Positions 1-29,988 of a stretch of 64,000 bases of DNA are shown here, in pieces. The position numbers and the translations under genes are program-made. Source of the DNA: Streptomyces sp. NBC_00358 (lineage in GTDB: Bacteria > Actinomycetota > Actinomycetes > Streptomycetales > Streptomycetaceae); the NCBI RefSeq assembly GCF_036099295.1, contig NZ_CP107976.1:434001-498000 (forward strand), given 5' to 3'. Each line of letters begins with the position of its first letter. Positions within the stretch are counted from its first letter, which is position 1. The notes beneath the pieces are model-generated. The model saw only the letters and a list, made by a program, of their open reading frames with translations. It did no database searches and was not told the DNA's origin.

Positions 1-21593
<21,593 letters not shown>

Positions 21594-21744
21594 ATCGCGC
21601 TCCACCCACCCACACAGAGAATGAAAAGGCACAGCACCGTGCCGGCCACGGCACAGGCGATCGGCTCGACCGGGCAGCAACAAGTTGCGGTGTGAGCCCA
21701 GTTTCGGCCCCACAGCCGCGCTCCGCCGCTGCAGCGGATCAGTT

Positions 21745-21760
21745 TTAGGGGAATCCCCAA
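21745..21760. promoter_or_regulatory. Candidate PAS-LuxR (PimM-type) operator upstream of the PKS
   Basis: TTAGGGGAATCCCCAA lies about 150 bp upstream of the PKS ATG. It matches the published PimM/PAS-LuxR consensus CTVGGGAWWTCCCBAG at 13 of 16 positions. The centre is GGGGA-A-TCCCC, an odd-length palindrome, so half-site spacing differs by one base. A 12-bp palindrome CCGCTGCAGCGG (21726-21737) and CCCTAGGG (21807-21814) lie nearby in the same leader. No -10/-35 is assigned. Confidence 0.4.
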
Positions 21761-21939
21761 TGGTCGACGTGCACGCGAATTGACAGCCGGGGATCTCTAA
21801 AGAAAACCCTAGGGACAGTCGTGGGAGAATTGCGGGTCGTGCAACCGCCCCCAATTCTTCTCTGCCGATGAGGCCCCAGGTCTGGGTCTGTCGACGAGCG
21901 CTTCAACTGGGGTGGTTGGGGTCAGTGGCGGGCTGCTGA

Positions 21940-22150
21940 GAGGCGGCCGTCGAAGTGGTTCGCCGCCGTGAACCAGGCCCTCGTCGTGGTCACCCATCGC
22001 TCGTCCGGCGTCCGTCCCGCCGACCGCATCCACCTCCTTCACGACAGGCGAATCGTCGAGCACAGGACCACGACTCATGGCCGCCAAGGGGCGCTACGCC
22101 TCGATGGCCGGCGCGCGGGCCGCCCAGTACGCGCCTTGTCGGCACCATCC
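21940..22150 (+). pseudogene. Relic of an ABC exporter ATPase (C-terminal end), frameshifted
   Basis: One plus frame reads ALVVVTHRSSGVRPADRI followed by HLLHDRRIVEH, which is the H-loop and the end of an MsbA/LmrA-type ATP-binding domain. Near 22070-22080 the reading moves to another frame, MAAKGRYASMAGARAAQYA, the usual extreme C-terminus of such exporters. No Walker A, signature or membrane domain precedes it. It is therefore a truncated, frameshifted remnant. It sits between the PKS and the S9 peptidase and may be what is left of a cluster exporter. Confidence 0.65.
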
Positions 22151-22276
22151 CGGCACCCGCTTCCCCGCCCTCGTTTCCGCACCGTCAGCGCGGCCGCGAC
22201 TCCCCCGCCCCCTCCGAGAGACCCTCGGTCACTCGTACGGCCGGGGACGCACAGGGCGTCGCCCGGCCGTTCCGGA

Positions 22277-24340
22277 TCACAGGGCGTCGGCGTCCAGGGA
22301 GACGTCTGGGGCGATGTGGGCGCCGAGGACCTCGCGGTAGAGGGCGACTTCGGCCAGCAGGGAGCGGCGGACGGTGTCGGCGCGGCGGAAGCCGTGTCCC
22401 TCGCCCTCGAAGAGCAGGAAGCGGTGCCAGACTCCGCGTTCGCCCAGGTTGTCCACGATGCAAGTGGCCTGGTCGGGGCGGCAGATGAAATCGTCCGCGC
22501 CCTGGAGCATCACCAGCGGCACGGTGATGCGGTCGGCGTTCGCGGCGGGTGAGATCTTGTCGAATCGAGCCTGGTCCTGCGGGAGGGCGCCGACGAGGGT
22601 GTCCACGTAGCGGGACTCGAAGTCGTGGGTCTGGTCGGCCCGCCATCGTTCCGGGTCGCTGATCGGGTAGAGGACCGTGCCCGCGCAGAAGACGTCGGTG
22701 TGGACCAGACAGGCCAGGGTCGTCCAGCCGCCGGCCGAGCCGCCGCGCACGGCCGTACGCGCGGGATCCGCCAGGCCTTCGGCGGCCAGGGCGTGGGCGA
22801 CGGTGACGCAGTCGTCGACGTCCACCACTCCCCACTGGCCGCGCAGCCGGTCGCGGTAGGCCCTGCCGTAGCCGGTGGAGCCGCCGTAGTCGACGTCCGC
22901 GACGGTGAAGCCGCGACTGGTGAAGAAGGAGTACTCCAGGTCGGCGGTGACGCCGGTGGAACTCGTCGGGCCGCCGTGGACCTGCACGAGCAGGGGCGGC
23001 AGTTCGCCCTCGGGTGCGGTGACGGTGGGGTGGGTGGGACGGTGCAGCAGGAAGTGGACGGGGCGGCCCTGCGCGTCGTGGACGGTGCGGCGTTCGGGCC
23101 GGGGCTGCCAAGGGGCCAGCGGGTCCTCGGACTTGGGCCTGGTACGTCGGGCCGGGCCGGAGCCGGGGGCCAGGGACACCGACAGCAGGGCGGAGCCGAG
23201 GGCCGGGTCGGCGGCGCGGACCAGGATCCGTTCGCCGTCCGACCAGAGGTCGCCCTGGAAGCTGCTCCAGCCGTCGGCGAGTTCGGTCAGTTCGCCGTCC
23301 TCGGGCGACCAACGGGACAGCCGTTGCGAGCCGTTGCCGTGCGGCAGCACGACGCCGTACGGCGTCACGGCGAACCAGCTCGCGCCGACGCGCCAGATGG
23401 GTCCGGCGCAATCCTGCTGGAGGGGAAGGACGTTGGTGATCGCGGTGGGTGTCGGCCGGTCGGTGGCCAGGTCGACGCGGTGCAGGTTCCACCAGCCGTC
23501 CGGGTCCGCCATGGCGTAGAGGGTGTCGGGGCCCGCCCATGCGGCCTGGGAGACGGAGACCTCGGTGCCGTCGTGGCTGCCGCCGAGCAGCCGGACGGGC
23601 TCGCCCGCGACGCCGTCGTGCAGCTCGGCGACCATCAACTCTGAGCTGTCCCAGGGCATATGGGGGTGGTCCCAGCCGATCCAGGCGAGCCGCCCGCCGT
23701 CCGGGGAGAGCCGGTGACCGCAGAGGAAGTGGTGCGAGCGGGCCACCACGCGCAGCGCGCCGGGGTCGTCGGCGGCGGCGCCGGACAGCGGTACGGCGAC
23801 GATCTCGCGCACGGTGCGGACGGCCGGGTCGGCGTCGTGCGGTCCGGTGGCGGAGCGGGTGGTCTCCCGCACGCACCACACCTCGGTACCGTCCGGGCCG
23901 GTCACCGGGTCGGCCCAGCAGGTCTCCCGGTCGGGCGGGTCGGCCGGGGTGAGCGGCACGGGCACCGGGAACGCGTCGTCCTCGGCGACCCCGAGGCGGG
24001 GCACCTCGGCGCGGTACAGCCGCTGGTCGCGGTGGTCGGTGAAGACCAGCAGGTGGCTGCCTGTGGCCGGATCGGCGGCGCGGACCCAGTACGGCTTGCC
24101 GCCGTAGCCGAGGGAGCGGTTGCGCACGGAGACGCCGGGGGCGAGGACGGGGACGGGCTCCTCGTGGCCGGGGGCGTTGCGCAGCAGCCGTACGGTCGCG
24201 GTGGCCGGGTCGGAGGCGCACCACCAGTTCTCTTCGCCGGCTCCGGAGGGCCAGGAGGTGGATCCGGAGGCGTCGGCGACCGCTTCGGCGGTGATCGGGG
24301 ACGGCCAGGTGCCGTAGGGCAGGTGGGGCTCGGTGGACAT
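22277..24340 (-). CDS. S9 family prolyl oligopeptidase / acyl-aminoacyl peptidase
   Basis: A 687-residue cytosolic serine peptidase with an N-terminal beta-propeller (to about residue 420) and a C-terminal alpha/beta hydrolase. The nucleophile is Ser535 in GGSAGG. The Asp is in MLQGADDFI and the His in EGEGHGF, so the triad is complete. HGGPTS forms the oxyanion region. The ATG at 24340 follows GGAG. No signal peptide is seen. S9 enzymes cleave short oligopeptides, which fits the neighbouring peptide-import and peptidase locus. It is 573 bp from the next minus-strand gene, so it is probably transcribed separately. Confidence 0.93.
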   Translation of the reverse strand: MSTEPHLPYGTWPSPITAEAVADASGSTSWPSGAGEENWWCASDPATATVRLLRNAPGHEEPVPVLAPGVSVRNRSLGYGGKPYWVRAADPATGSHLLVFTDHRDQRLYRAEVPRLGVAEDDAFPVPVPLTPADPPDRETCWADPVTGPDGTEVWCVRETTRSATGPHDADPAVRTVREIVAVPLSGAAADDPGALRVVARSHHFLCGHRLSPDGGRLAWIGWDHPHMPWDSSELMVAELHDGVAGEPVRLLGGSHDGTEVSVSQAAWAGPDTLYAMADPDGWWNLHRVDLATDRPTPTAITNVLPLQQDCAGPIWRVGASWFAVTPYGVVLPHGNGSQRLSRWSPEDGELTELADGWSSFQGDLWSDGERILVRAADPALGSALLSVSLAPGSGPARRTRPKSEDPLAPWQPRPERRTVHDAQGRPVHFLLHRPTHPTVTAPEGELPPLLVQVHGGPTSSTGVTADLEYSFFTSRGFTVADVDYGGSTGYGRAYRDRLRGQWGVVDVDDCVTVAHALAAEGLADPARTAVRGGSAGGWTTLACLVHTDVFCAGTVLYPISDPERWRADQTHDFESRYVDTLVGALPQDQARFDKISPAANADRITVPLVMLQGADDFICRPDQATCIVDNLGERGVWHRFLLFEGEGHGFRRADTVRRSLLAEVALYREVLGAHIAPDVSLDADAL

Positions 24341-24913
24341 GGGTGACTCCGAGTACGGGAGGAGGTGGAGTTGGGCGGCGACGCGGGCGGCGGGCCGCCG
24401 TGGGAGTGGGCGGGGTCAGGGGTGCGGGTCACCGGCCCACTGGGGAAAGGTCCCAGGGGGCCGGGGGCTCGGGGGCCTGGGGCCGGCCCGCAGCTCGGCG
24501 GCGTACGAGTGGACGGGGAGTTGGGCGGCGGACCGCCGTAGGCGGGGACTGTGGGTGCGGCTCACCGGCCCCAGGGGGAGGTGTCCTGGGGGGGGGAAGG
24601 TCCCGGGGGCGGCGTGGCGGCTCGCCGGTCCCCGGGAGACGACCCCTGGTCCGGCGTGACGCTCGGCGGCGCCCGTGGAAGCCGCGTACGCCTGCCGCGT
24701 GAGCGTCAGGTGTGCCTGGCTCCGCCGAAGGGTGGCCGGGGTCAAGCGAACACGAGCCCCGCCGGGGTCACCTGGCGGTCAACCGCACCGGCTCGCCATG
24801 GGCGTCGCGGCGGCGCCCGCTGTGAGCCGCGCAGGCACGCCACGTGAGCCACAGGTGCGCACGTATCCGACCGGAAGACGGCGGGGGCCGGGCGGACGCG
24901 AGCCCCGCCGGGG
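24341..24913. other. 573-bp intergenic region with G-rich low-complexity sequence and repeats
   Basis: No convincing gene is seen. The left half holds two loosely repeated blocks (24385-24440 and 24520-24570) and a run of nine G near 24590. The right half holds an extra copy of the 3' end of the neighbouring decarboxylase gene, annotated separately. Confidence 0.6.
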
Positions 24914-24962
24914 TCACCCGGCGGTCAACCGCACCGGCTCGCCATGGGCGTCGCGGCGGCGC
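24753..24962. repeat. Direct repeat of the 3' end of the LysA-like gene
   Basis: The 64 bases 24753-24816 recur at 24899-24962 (offset 146) with one mismatch (24773 T versus 24919 C). Weaker similarity extends leftwards, so about 146 bp appear to have been tandemly duplicated. The right copy holds the last codons and stop of the decarboxylase gene. In another frame the left copy re-encodes the same tail. Confidence 0.85.
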
Positions 24963-26302
24963 AGGTCCTCCGGGGTCTCCCGGCGGACCATGAGGCGGGC
25001 GCGGCCGTCGCGTACCGCGACGACGGCGGGCCGGGGCTGGGCGTTGTAGTTGCTGGCCATGGCGTGGTGGTAGGCGCCGGTGGCGGGGACCGCGAGGAGG
25101 TCTCCTGCGGCGATGTCCTCCGGCAGGGCGATGTCGGGTACGACCACGTCCCCGCTCTCGCAGTGGCGGCCGACGACCACGGCGTGCACCGGCTCGCCCT
25201 GGGCGGGGCGGTTGGCGGTCCACGCGGTGTACCGGGCGAGGTAGAGAGAGGGGCGCAGGGCGTCGCTCATACCGCCGTCGACGGACACGAACCGGCGGCG
25301 CAGCCCGTCCTTGACGGCGCCGACGCGGTACAGCGTCACCCCGGCGGTGCCGATCATCGACCGGCCGGGCTCGACGGCGAGCCGTATCGGTGAGCCGGGC
25401 ATGACCCGTTCCAGTCCGGCGCGCAGGGCGGCCGTGAACGCGGCCGGGTCCAGGCGGGGTTGGCCCGGCAGGTAGGGGATGCCGGCGCCGCCGCCGAGGT
25501 CGATCTCCGCGACCGTGATGCCGTGCCGCTCGGCGAGCAGGGCGACGAAGGCGGCGACCCGTTCGGCGGCGAGCGTCAGTCCCTCGGTGGCGGTGATCTG
25601 CGAGCCGATGTGGGAGTGCACCCCCGCGAGCCGCAGCGAGGGGCGCGCCGCGACGGCGAGCACGGCACGCTCGGCGTGGCCGCCGCGCACCGGGAAGCCG
25701 AACTTGACGTCGTCGCCGCCGGTGGCCATGTAGTCGTGGGTCTCGGCGGCGACGCCGGGGGCGATCCGGACGTAGACGTCCTGGACCCGGTCGGCCGCCG
25801 CGGCGGCGCGCGCGAGCCGGTCGATCTCCTCCAGGCAGTCGACGACGACCACGCCGACGCCGTGGGCGACGGCGGCCTCCAGCTCGGGTACGGACTTGTT
25901 GTTGCCGTGGAAGACGATCCGGGCGGCGTCGAAGCCGGTGTCCACGGCGAGCCGGAGTTCGCCGCCGCTGCACACGTCCAGGTGCAGCCCCTCGGAGTCG
26001 ACCCAGCGGACCATCTCCGCGCACAGGAACGCCTTGGAGGCGTAGTGCACCCGGTCCGCGCCGGACTCGCGCCACAGCCGGGCCCGGTGGCGGAAATCGG
26101 CCTCGTCCATGACGTACAGCGCGGTGCCGCAGGCGTCGGCCAGGTCGTCCAGGGCGACCCCGCCCACGTGCAGCCGGCCTTCGACGGTGCGGGCGGTCAG
26201 CGGCCACACCTCGGGTGCCGTCTCGGGTGAGGCGGCCGCGGCCAGTCCGTCGGGCAGCGGGGTCCCCGCGCGTGATGCGGGCAGGGAGGGAGCGGTGGAC
26301 AC
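24914..26302 (-). CDS. lysA: LysA-like fold-III PLP-dependent decarboxylase
   Basis: A 462-residue member of the diaminopimelate/ornithine/arginine decarboxylase family (alanine-racemase fold). PLP lysine is Lys90 in HYASKAF. Other motifs are HSHIGSQ, EPGRS, the dimer-interface CESGD and YHHAMASNYN. LysA removes the carboxyl at the D-centre of meso-DAP. In this location it may act on diamino acids released from peptidoglycan peptides rather than being the housekeeping lysine enzyme (inference). GTG at 26302 follows GAGGAG, which lies inside the end of the upstream regulator gene 4 bp away, suggesting coupling. About 30 extra N-terminal residues precede the core. Confidence 0.9.
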   Translation of the reverse strand: MSTAPSLPASRAGTPLPDGLAAAASPETAPEVWPLTARTVEGRLHVGGVALDDLADACGTALYVMDEADFRHRARLWRESGADRVHYASKAFLCAEMVRWVDSEGLHLDVCSGGELRLAVDTGFDAARIVFHGNNKSVPELEAAVAHGVGVVVVDCLEEIDRLARAAAAADRVQDVYVRIAPGVAAETHDYMATGGDDVKFGFPVRGGHAERAVLAVAARPSLRLAGVHSHIGSQITATEGLTLAAERVAAFVALLAERHGITVAEIDLGGGAGIPYLPGQPRLDPAAFTAALRAGLERVMPGSPIRLAVEPGRSMIGTAGVTLYRVGAVKDGLRRRFVSVDGGMSDALRPSLYLARYTAWTANRPAQGEPVHAVVVGRHCESGDVVVPDIALPEDIAAGDLLAVPATGAYHHAMASNYNAQPRPAVVAVRDGRARLMVRRETPEDLRRRDAHGEPVRLTAG

Positions 26303-26306
26303 GGGG

Positions 26307-27065
26307 CTACTCCTCGGTGAGGACGACCAGCATCAGCAGGTCGTCGCTGGGGTCGGTGAAGTGGTGTTCGTCGGTGGCGGCGAAGTGGCAGCTGTCGGCG
26401 GGGCGCAGCAGCCGTACGACGCCGCCCACCGACACCCGGCAGGAGCCGGCGAGGACGAGCGCGAACTCCTCGCCGGGGTGGGCTGTCGGGTGGTCGTGGT
26501 CGCCGAGGTCGGCGTGGAGCAGCCGGGCTCCGATGCGGCTCGCGCCGGGGGCCGTGAGGTCCCAGATGCCGTGGTGCCCGTCGGTCCGGGCGAGCAGCGG
26601 TGCCGGGGCGAAGCGTGGCGGGAAGGCCGGGGCGGCCGCGGCGGTGACCGGGCCGGTTCCGCCGAGGAGTTCGGCGGGGGTGGCGCCGAGGGCGTCGGCG
26701 ATCTGGCCGAGGGTACGGACCGTGGGGTTGGCGGCGCCGGACTCCATCTGCGAGACGTAGGCCGGTGAGACGCCGGCCCGGGTCGCCACCGCGCTCAGTG
26801 TGAGCCCGGCGGCGCGGCGGACACGGGCGACGGAGGCGGCGAGGACGTCGCCGGTGTCCGCCCGGTCCGGCGGCGCGCTCCGCCCCGTGTCCGCGCTGTC
26901 GGGCGGCGCGCCTCGACCCGTGTCCGTGGGGGCGGTCCCTCCCGCGCCGCTGCCCGATTCGTCATCGGGCTGTACGGAACCGTCCGTGGCGCGGCGTGAG
27001 TTCTGCTGCGAGGCGGGGGGATCGGCCGAAGAGTTTTCCGCGCCGGTGGCTCTTGACGAGGTCAT
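26307..27065 (-). CDS. XRE-family regulator with C-terminal cupin domain
   Basis: After a Pro/Asp/Ser-rich disordered N-terminus with a repeated ADTGR segment comes a helix-turn-helix (about residues 75-130) containing AGVSPAYVSQMESG. A cupin follows, with HPGEEFALVLAGSCRVSVGG. This layout is typical of regulators that sense small metabolites such as amino acids or polyamines. The gene lies directly before the LysA-like decarboxylase, so local control is likely. The start is uncertain: ATG 27065 is chosen, with in-frame ATG 27089 and GTG 27092 upstream. None has a good ribosome-binding site, so a leaderless message is possible. Confidence 0.88.
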   Translation of the reverse strand: MTSSRATGAENSSADPPASQQNSRRATDGSVQPDDESGSGAGGTAPTDTGRGAPPDSADTGRSAPPDRADTGDVLAASVARVRRAAGLTLSAVATRAGVSPAYVSQMESGAANPTVRTLGQIADALGATPAELLGGTGPVTAAAAPAFPPRFAPAPLLARTDGHHGIWDLTAPGASRIGARLLHADLGDHDHPTAHPGEEFALVLAGSCRVSVGGVVRLLRPADSCHFAATDEHHFTDPSDDLLMLVVLTEE

Positions 27066-27146
27066 GCGGCGACAGTAAGACTCACGCATCACTTAGATCA
27101 AGCAATCCGACACCACCGTTTAACTGTCAGCAGAGACGCAGTTCAG

Positions 27147-27164
27147 CACCCGGATTCCCGGGTG
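27147..27164. promoter_or_regulatory. Inverted repeat in the divergent XRE/RpiR promoter region
   Basis: CACCCGG-ATTC-CCGGGTG is a perfect 7-bp inverted repeat with a 4-bp spacer, 30 bp before the RpiR-like start. It is a candidate operator for that regulator or for the XRE-cupin protein. Confidence 0.4.
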
Positions 27165-27193
27165 TGGGCTGCCCTGAGTGGGAGGGGTGAGCA

Positions 27194-28213
27194 GTGACCG
27201 GTCCTCTGGCGCCTACGCCGACACTCGAACTGCTGCGTGCCGCGGCCGAACTGTGCGGCCCCACCGCCCAGCGCCTGTTCGAGGTGCTGGCGGAGGACTA
27301 CCCCGCCTCGCTGGAGCGGCGCCCCGGTCAACTGCTGCGGGCGGCCGACGCGAGCGCCGCCGATCTGGACGGACTGCTGGCGGCGGCCGGGGTCGCCTCC
27401 ACCGACGACCTGCGTCTGCTGGCGGCCCGGGAGAGCGGTCTGCGGCTGGCCGAGCCGGATCTGCGGTTCACCAGCCGCGATCCGGAGTCCGAGCCGCGGG
27501 AGCGCTCGGCGCTGCGCCGGATGATCACCGCGGAGGAGGGCAACCTCCGGCGCACGCTGGCCGATCTCCAGGCCAACGGCGCCCTGGAGTTGGCGGCCGC
27601 GGCCCTGTTGCGGGCGCGTCGGCGGTGGGTGCTGGGCGACCTGAAGTCGGCCGGGTACGCGTCACTGCTGACCAGCGACCTCACCAGCAGCATGCGGGAC
27701 GTGTTCCTCGTGCCGCCGGCGACAGGCGCGGCGGTCAACGCGATCAGCGACGCGCACGCGGACGACGTCCTGGTCGTGTTCAGCTTCCGCAACTACAGCG
27801 GCCTGACGGTGGACGTGGCCCGGGAGTTCCGCGCGCTGGGCGCCTCGGTGATCGCGTTGACCGACAGCTACACCAGTCCGGTGTGCTCCTTCGCCACGCA
27901 CGTCCTGGCGGTGGACACCCGCAGCGAGTCGCCGCACCACTCGCCGACGGCGGTGGCGGCGGCGGCCCATGTGCTGGCGGCGCTGGCCGCCGCGGGCGCC
28001 AAGGGGGCGGCCCGGCGCAACCGGCGCCGGGCGGAGCTCTTCCGCTCCCTGGGCAGCTACGGCCTGGGCCGGACGCCGTCCGTCGCGGCCGCGGGCGAGG
28101 CGGGGGGCTCGCCGGATCTCCCGGGACCCGCTGCCGGCCTGCCCGGCGCCGGCGCCATGGACCCGTCCGGCTTACCCGCCGAATCGGAGGACGTGCCCCC
28201 GCCCGCGCGGTGA
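27194..28213 (+). CDS. MurR/RpiR-family regulator with SIS domain
   Basis: 339 residues. The N-terminal helical part (1-115) fits an RpiR-type DNA-binding domain with a weak helix-turn-helix. The middle (about 125-280) is a SIS domain: an alpha/beta fold with VFSFRNYSGLTVDVAREF, AIDALTDS-like strand ends and SPHHSPTAV. SIS domains bind sugar phosphates or similar ligands, and MurR senses MurNAc-6-P in E. coli. It heads the peptide-utilisation run, so control by a cell-wall metabolite is plausible but not shown. GTG 27194 follows GGGAGGGG. The last 50 residues are Pro/Gly-rich and unstructured. Confidence 0.85.
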   Translation: MTGPLAPTPTLELLRAAAELCGPTAQRLFEVLAEDYPASLERRPGQLLRAADASAADLDGLLAAAGVASTDDLRLLAARESGLRLAEPDLRFTSRDPESEPRERSALRRMITAEEGNLRRTLADLQANGALELAAAALLRARRRWVLGDLKSAGYASLLTSDLTSSMRDVFLVPPATGAAVNAISDAHADDVLVVFSFRNYSGLTVDVAREFRALGASVIALTDSYTSPVCSFATHVLAVDTRSESPHHSPTAVAAAAHVLAALAAAGAKGAARRNRRRAELFRSLGSYGLGRTPSVAAAGEAGGSPDLPGPAAGLPGAGAMDPSGLPAESEDVPPPAR

Positions 28214-28334
28214 GCACCCCCTCCCTTCCCCGTCCCGCCTGTTCCCCGTTTCCGCGAGCCCGTCTCGCTGAGCCATCGACGGCAGAGGCCCCGTCCTCGC
28301 GCCCTGCCGCCGGGAAAGCAAGTGGTTCCCCTCC

Positions 28335-29720
28335 ATGAACGACCCCTCTCTCCACCAGGACGGCGGCGCTCTCTCCCCCGCCGAGGACTCCGCACTGATC
28401 TCCGAAGTCACCGAGTTCTGCGCCCGGTTGATCCGTTTCGACACCAGCAACTACGGCGGTGGTGACTCCCGCGGTGAGCGGGAGGCGGCCGAGTGGACCG
28501 CCGGACTGCTCGCCGAGTCCGGCTACGAGCCTCTCGTGCTGGAGTCGGCGCCGGGCCGGGCCAGCACCGTGGTCCGCATCCCCGGCGAGGACCGCGACGC
28601 CCCGGCCCTGCTGGTCCACGGCCACCTCGACGTGGTTCCGGCCGAGCCCGCCGACTGGAGCTTCGACCCGTTCTGCGGGGAGATACGCGACGGCGCGATC
28701 CTCGGTCGCGGGGCGCTGGACATGAAGGACATGGACGCGATGATGCTCGCGTCCGCCCGGTCCTGGGCGCGCCGCGGGGTGAGGCCGGCGCGCGACATCG
28801 TGATGGCGTTCGTCGCGGACGAGGAGGACACCGGCGAGCTGGGGGCGGGCTTCCTCGTCGACCGGCACACGGACCTCTTCGAGGGCGTCACGACCGCGAT
28901 CGGCGAGTCCGGCGGCTACTCGGTCCATCTGCCGGACGCCTCCCGGCTCTACCCGATCGCCGTCGGCGAGCGCGGCAGCGCCTGGATGGACCTGACGGCG
29001 CGCGGCGCGGCGGGCCACGGCTCCCGGCCCGGCACGGACAACGCCGTCGCCACCCTCGCGGCCACCCTCGCCGCGCTGGCCGGGCACCGCTGGCCGGTGC
29101 GGATCGTGCCGGCGGTCGCCGCGCTGCTGGAGGGGCTCTCCACCCGTCTGGGCGTCACGGTCGACCCGGCGGACCCGGCGTCGCTCGCGCAGTTGGGCGA
29201 GGCGGCCAAGCTGGTCGAGGCCACCGTCGCCAACACCCTCAACCCGACCATGATGAAGGCGGGTTACAAGCACAACGTCATTCCGAGCGAGGCGACGGCC
29301 GGCGTGGACGGCCGCATCCTGCCGGGCGCCGAAGAGGACTTCTTCGCCACCGTGGACGCCCTGCTCGGCGAGAAGGTCTCGCGGTCCTTCCACAGTTTCG
29401 CCGCGCCGGTCTTCGCGGACCACACCTCGGCCGAGTTCGCGGAGATGGCGGCGGCGCTGCGCCGCGCCGATCCCCAGGCGCTGGTGCTGCCGTTCATCAT
29501 GTCGGGCGGCACCGACGCCAAGGCGTTCGCCCGACTGGGCATCCAGTGCTACGGGTTCGGCCCCGGCCTGACCCCTCCCGGCTTCGACGTGTGGCGGTAT
29601 GTGCACGGCGTCGACGAGCAGGTCCTCGTCAGCAGCCTGGAGTTCGGCGTGCGGGTGCTGGAGGACTTCCTGCGCACCGGCACCGGCACCGGCACCGGGG
29701 TCCGGAACGCGGAGCGATGA
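28335..29720 (+). CDS. M20 family metallopeptidase (ArgE/DapE/carnosinase type)
   Basis: 461 residues. Di-zinc ligands are visible in HGHLDVV, ALDMKDMD, the catalytic pair DEEDTGE and the C-terminal YVHGVDE. The dimerisation (lid) domain lies near 215-330. No signal peptide, so cytosolic. M20 enzymes cleave dipeptides or N-acyl amino acids. The gene sits 121 bp behind the RpiR-type regulator and 268 bp before the binding-protein gene. It ends in a short GT-rich tail encoded by a GGCACC tandem repeat. ATG 28335 has only a weak ribosome-binding site. Confidence 0.92.
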   Translation: MNDPSLHQDGGALSPAEDSALISEVTEFCARLIRFDTSNYGGGDSRGEREAAEWTAGLLAESGYEPLVLESAPGRASTVVRIPGEDRDAPALLVHGHLDVVPAEPADWSFDPFCGEIRDGAILGRGALDMKDMDAMMLASARSWARRGVRPARDIVMAFVADEEDTGELGAGFLVDRHTDLFEGVTTAIGESGGYSVHLPDASRLYPIAVGERGSAWMDLTARGAAGHGSRPGTDNAVATLAATLAALAGHRWPVRIVPAVAALLEGLSTRLGVTVDPADPASLAQLGEAAKLVEATVANTLNPTMMKAGYKHNVIPSEATAGVDGRILPGAEEDFFATVDALLGEKVSRSFHSFAAPVFADHTSAEFAEMAAALRRADPQALVLPFIMSGGTDAKAFARLGIQCYGFGPGLTPPGFDVWRYVHGVDEQVLVSSLEFGVRVLEDFLRTGTGTGTGVRNAER

Positions 29721-29831
29721 CCGCGCCGTACCTCCGCTGAACCCCGCGCGAGCCGGCCACGGCCCCGCGGACCGGCCCCTCCCCCGCCCAAGAGCCCCAC
29801 AGCACCACCGTACGCACGTTCACATTCATGT

Positions 29832-29879
29832 ATGCACCAATGCATGAGCCAATGCACACACCAATAGGTGCACTATGCA
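29832..29879. promoter_or_regulatory. 12-bp-phased iterated motif upstream of the peptide-binding protein gene
   Basis: CCAATGCA (29837), CCAATGCA (29849) and CCAATAGG (29861) are spaced exactly 12 bp apart. They are embedded in repeated ATGCA words (29832, 29840, 29852, 29875). The stretch is A+T-rich against its surroundings and lies 110-150 bp before the ATG at 29989. It is a candidate operator/promoter of the transport operon. Confidence 0.5.
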
Positions 29880-29988
29880 GCAACTGGCGCCCCGTACGGC
29901 CCTTCCCGGGTCCGCGGCCCAGCGGCCCCGTCCCACCGCCCGTCCCTTCGCGGCCCCGTGCCGCCGGCACCTCCAGGAGAAGTTCACG

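Noticed and set aside
22625..23644. Plus-strand frame opposite the S9 peptidase
   Set aside because: Shadow of the peptidase gene, whose catalytic triad is complete on the minus strand.
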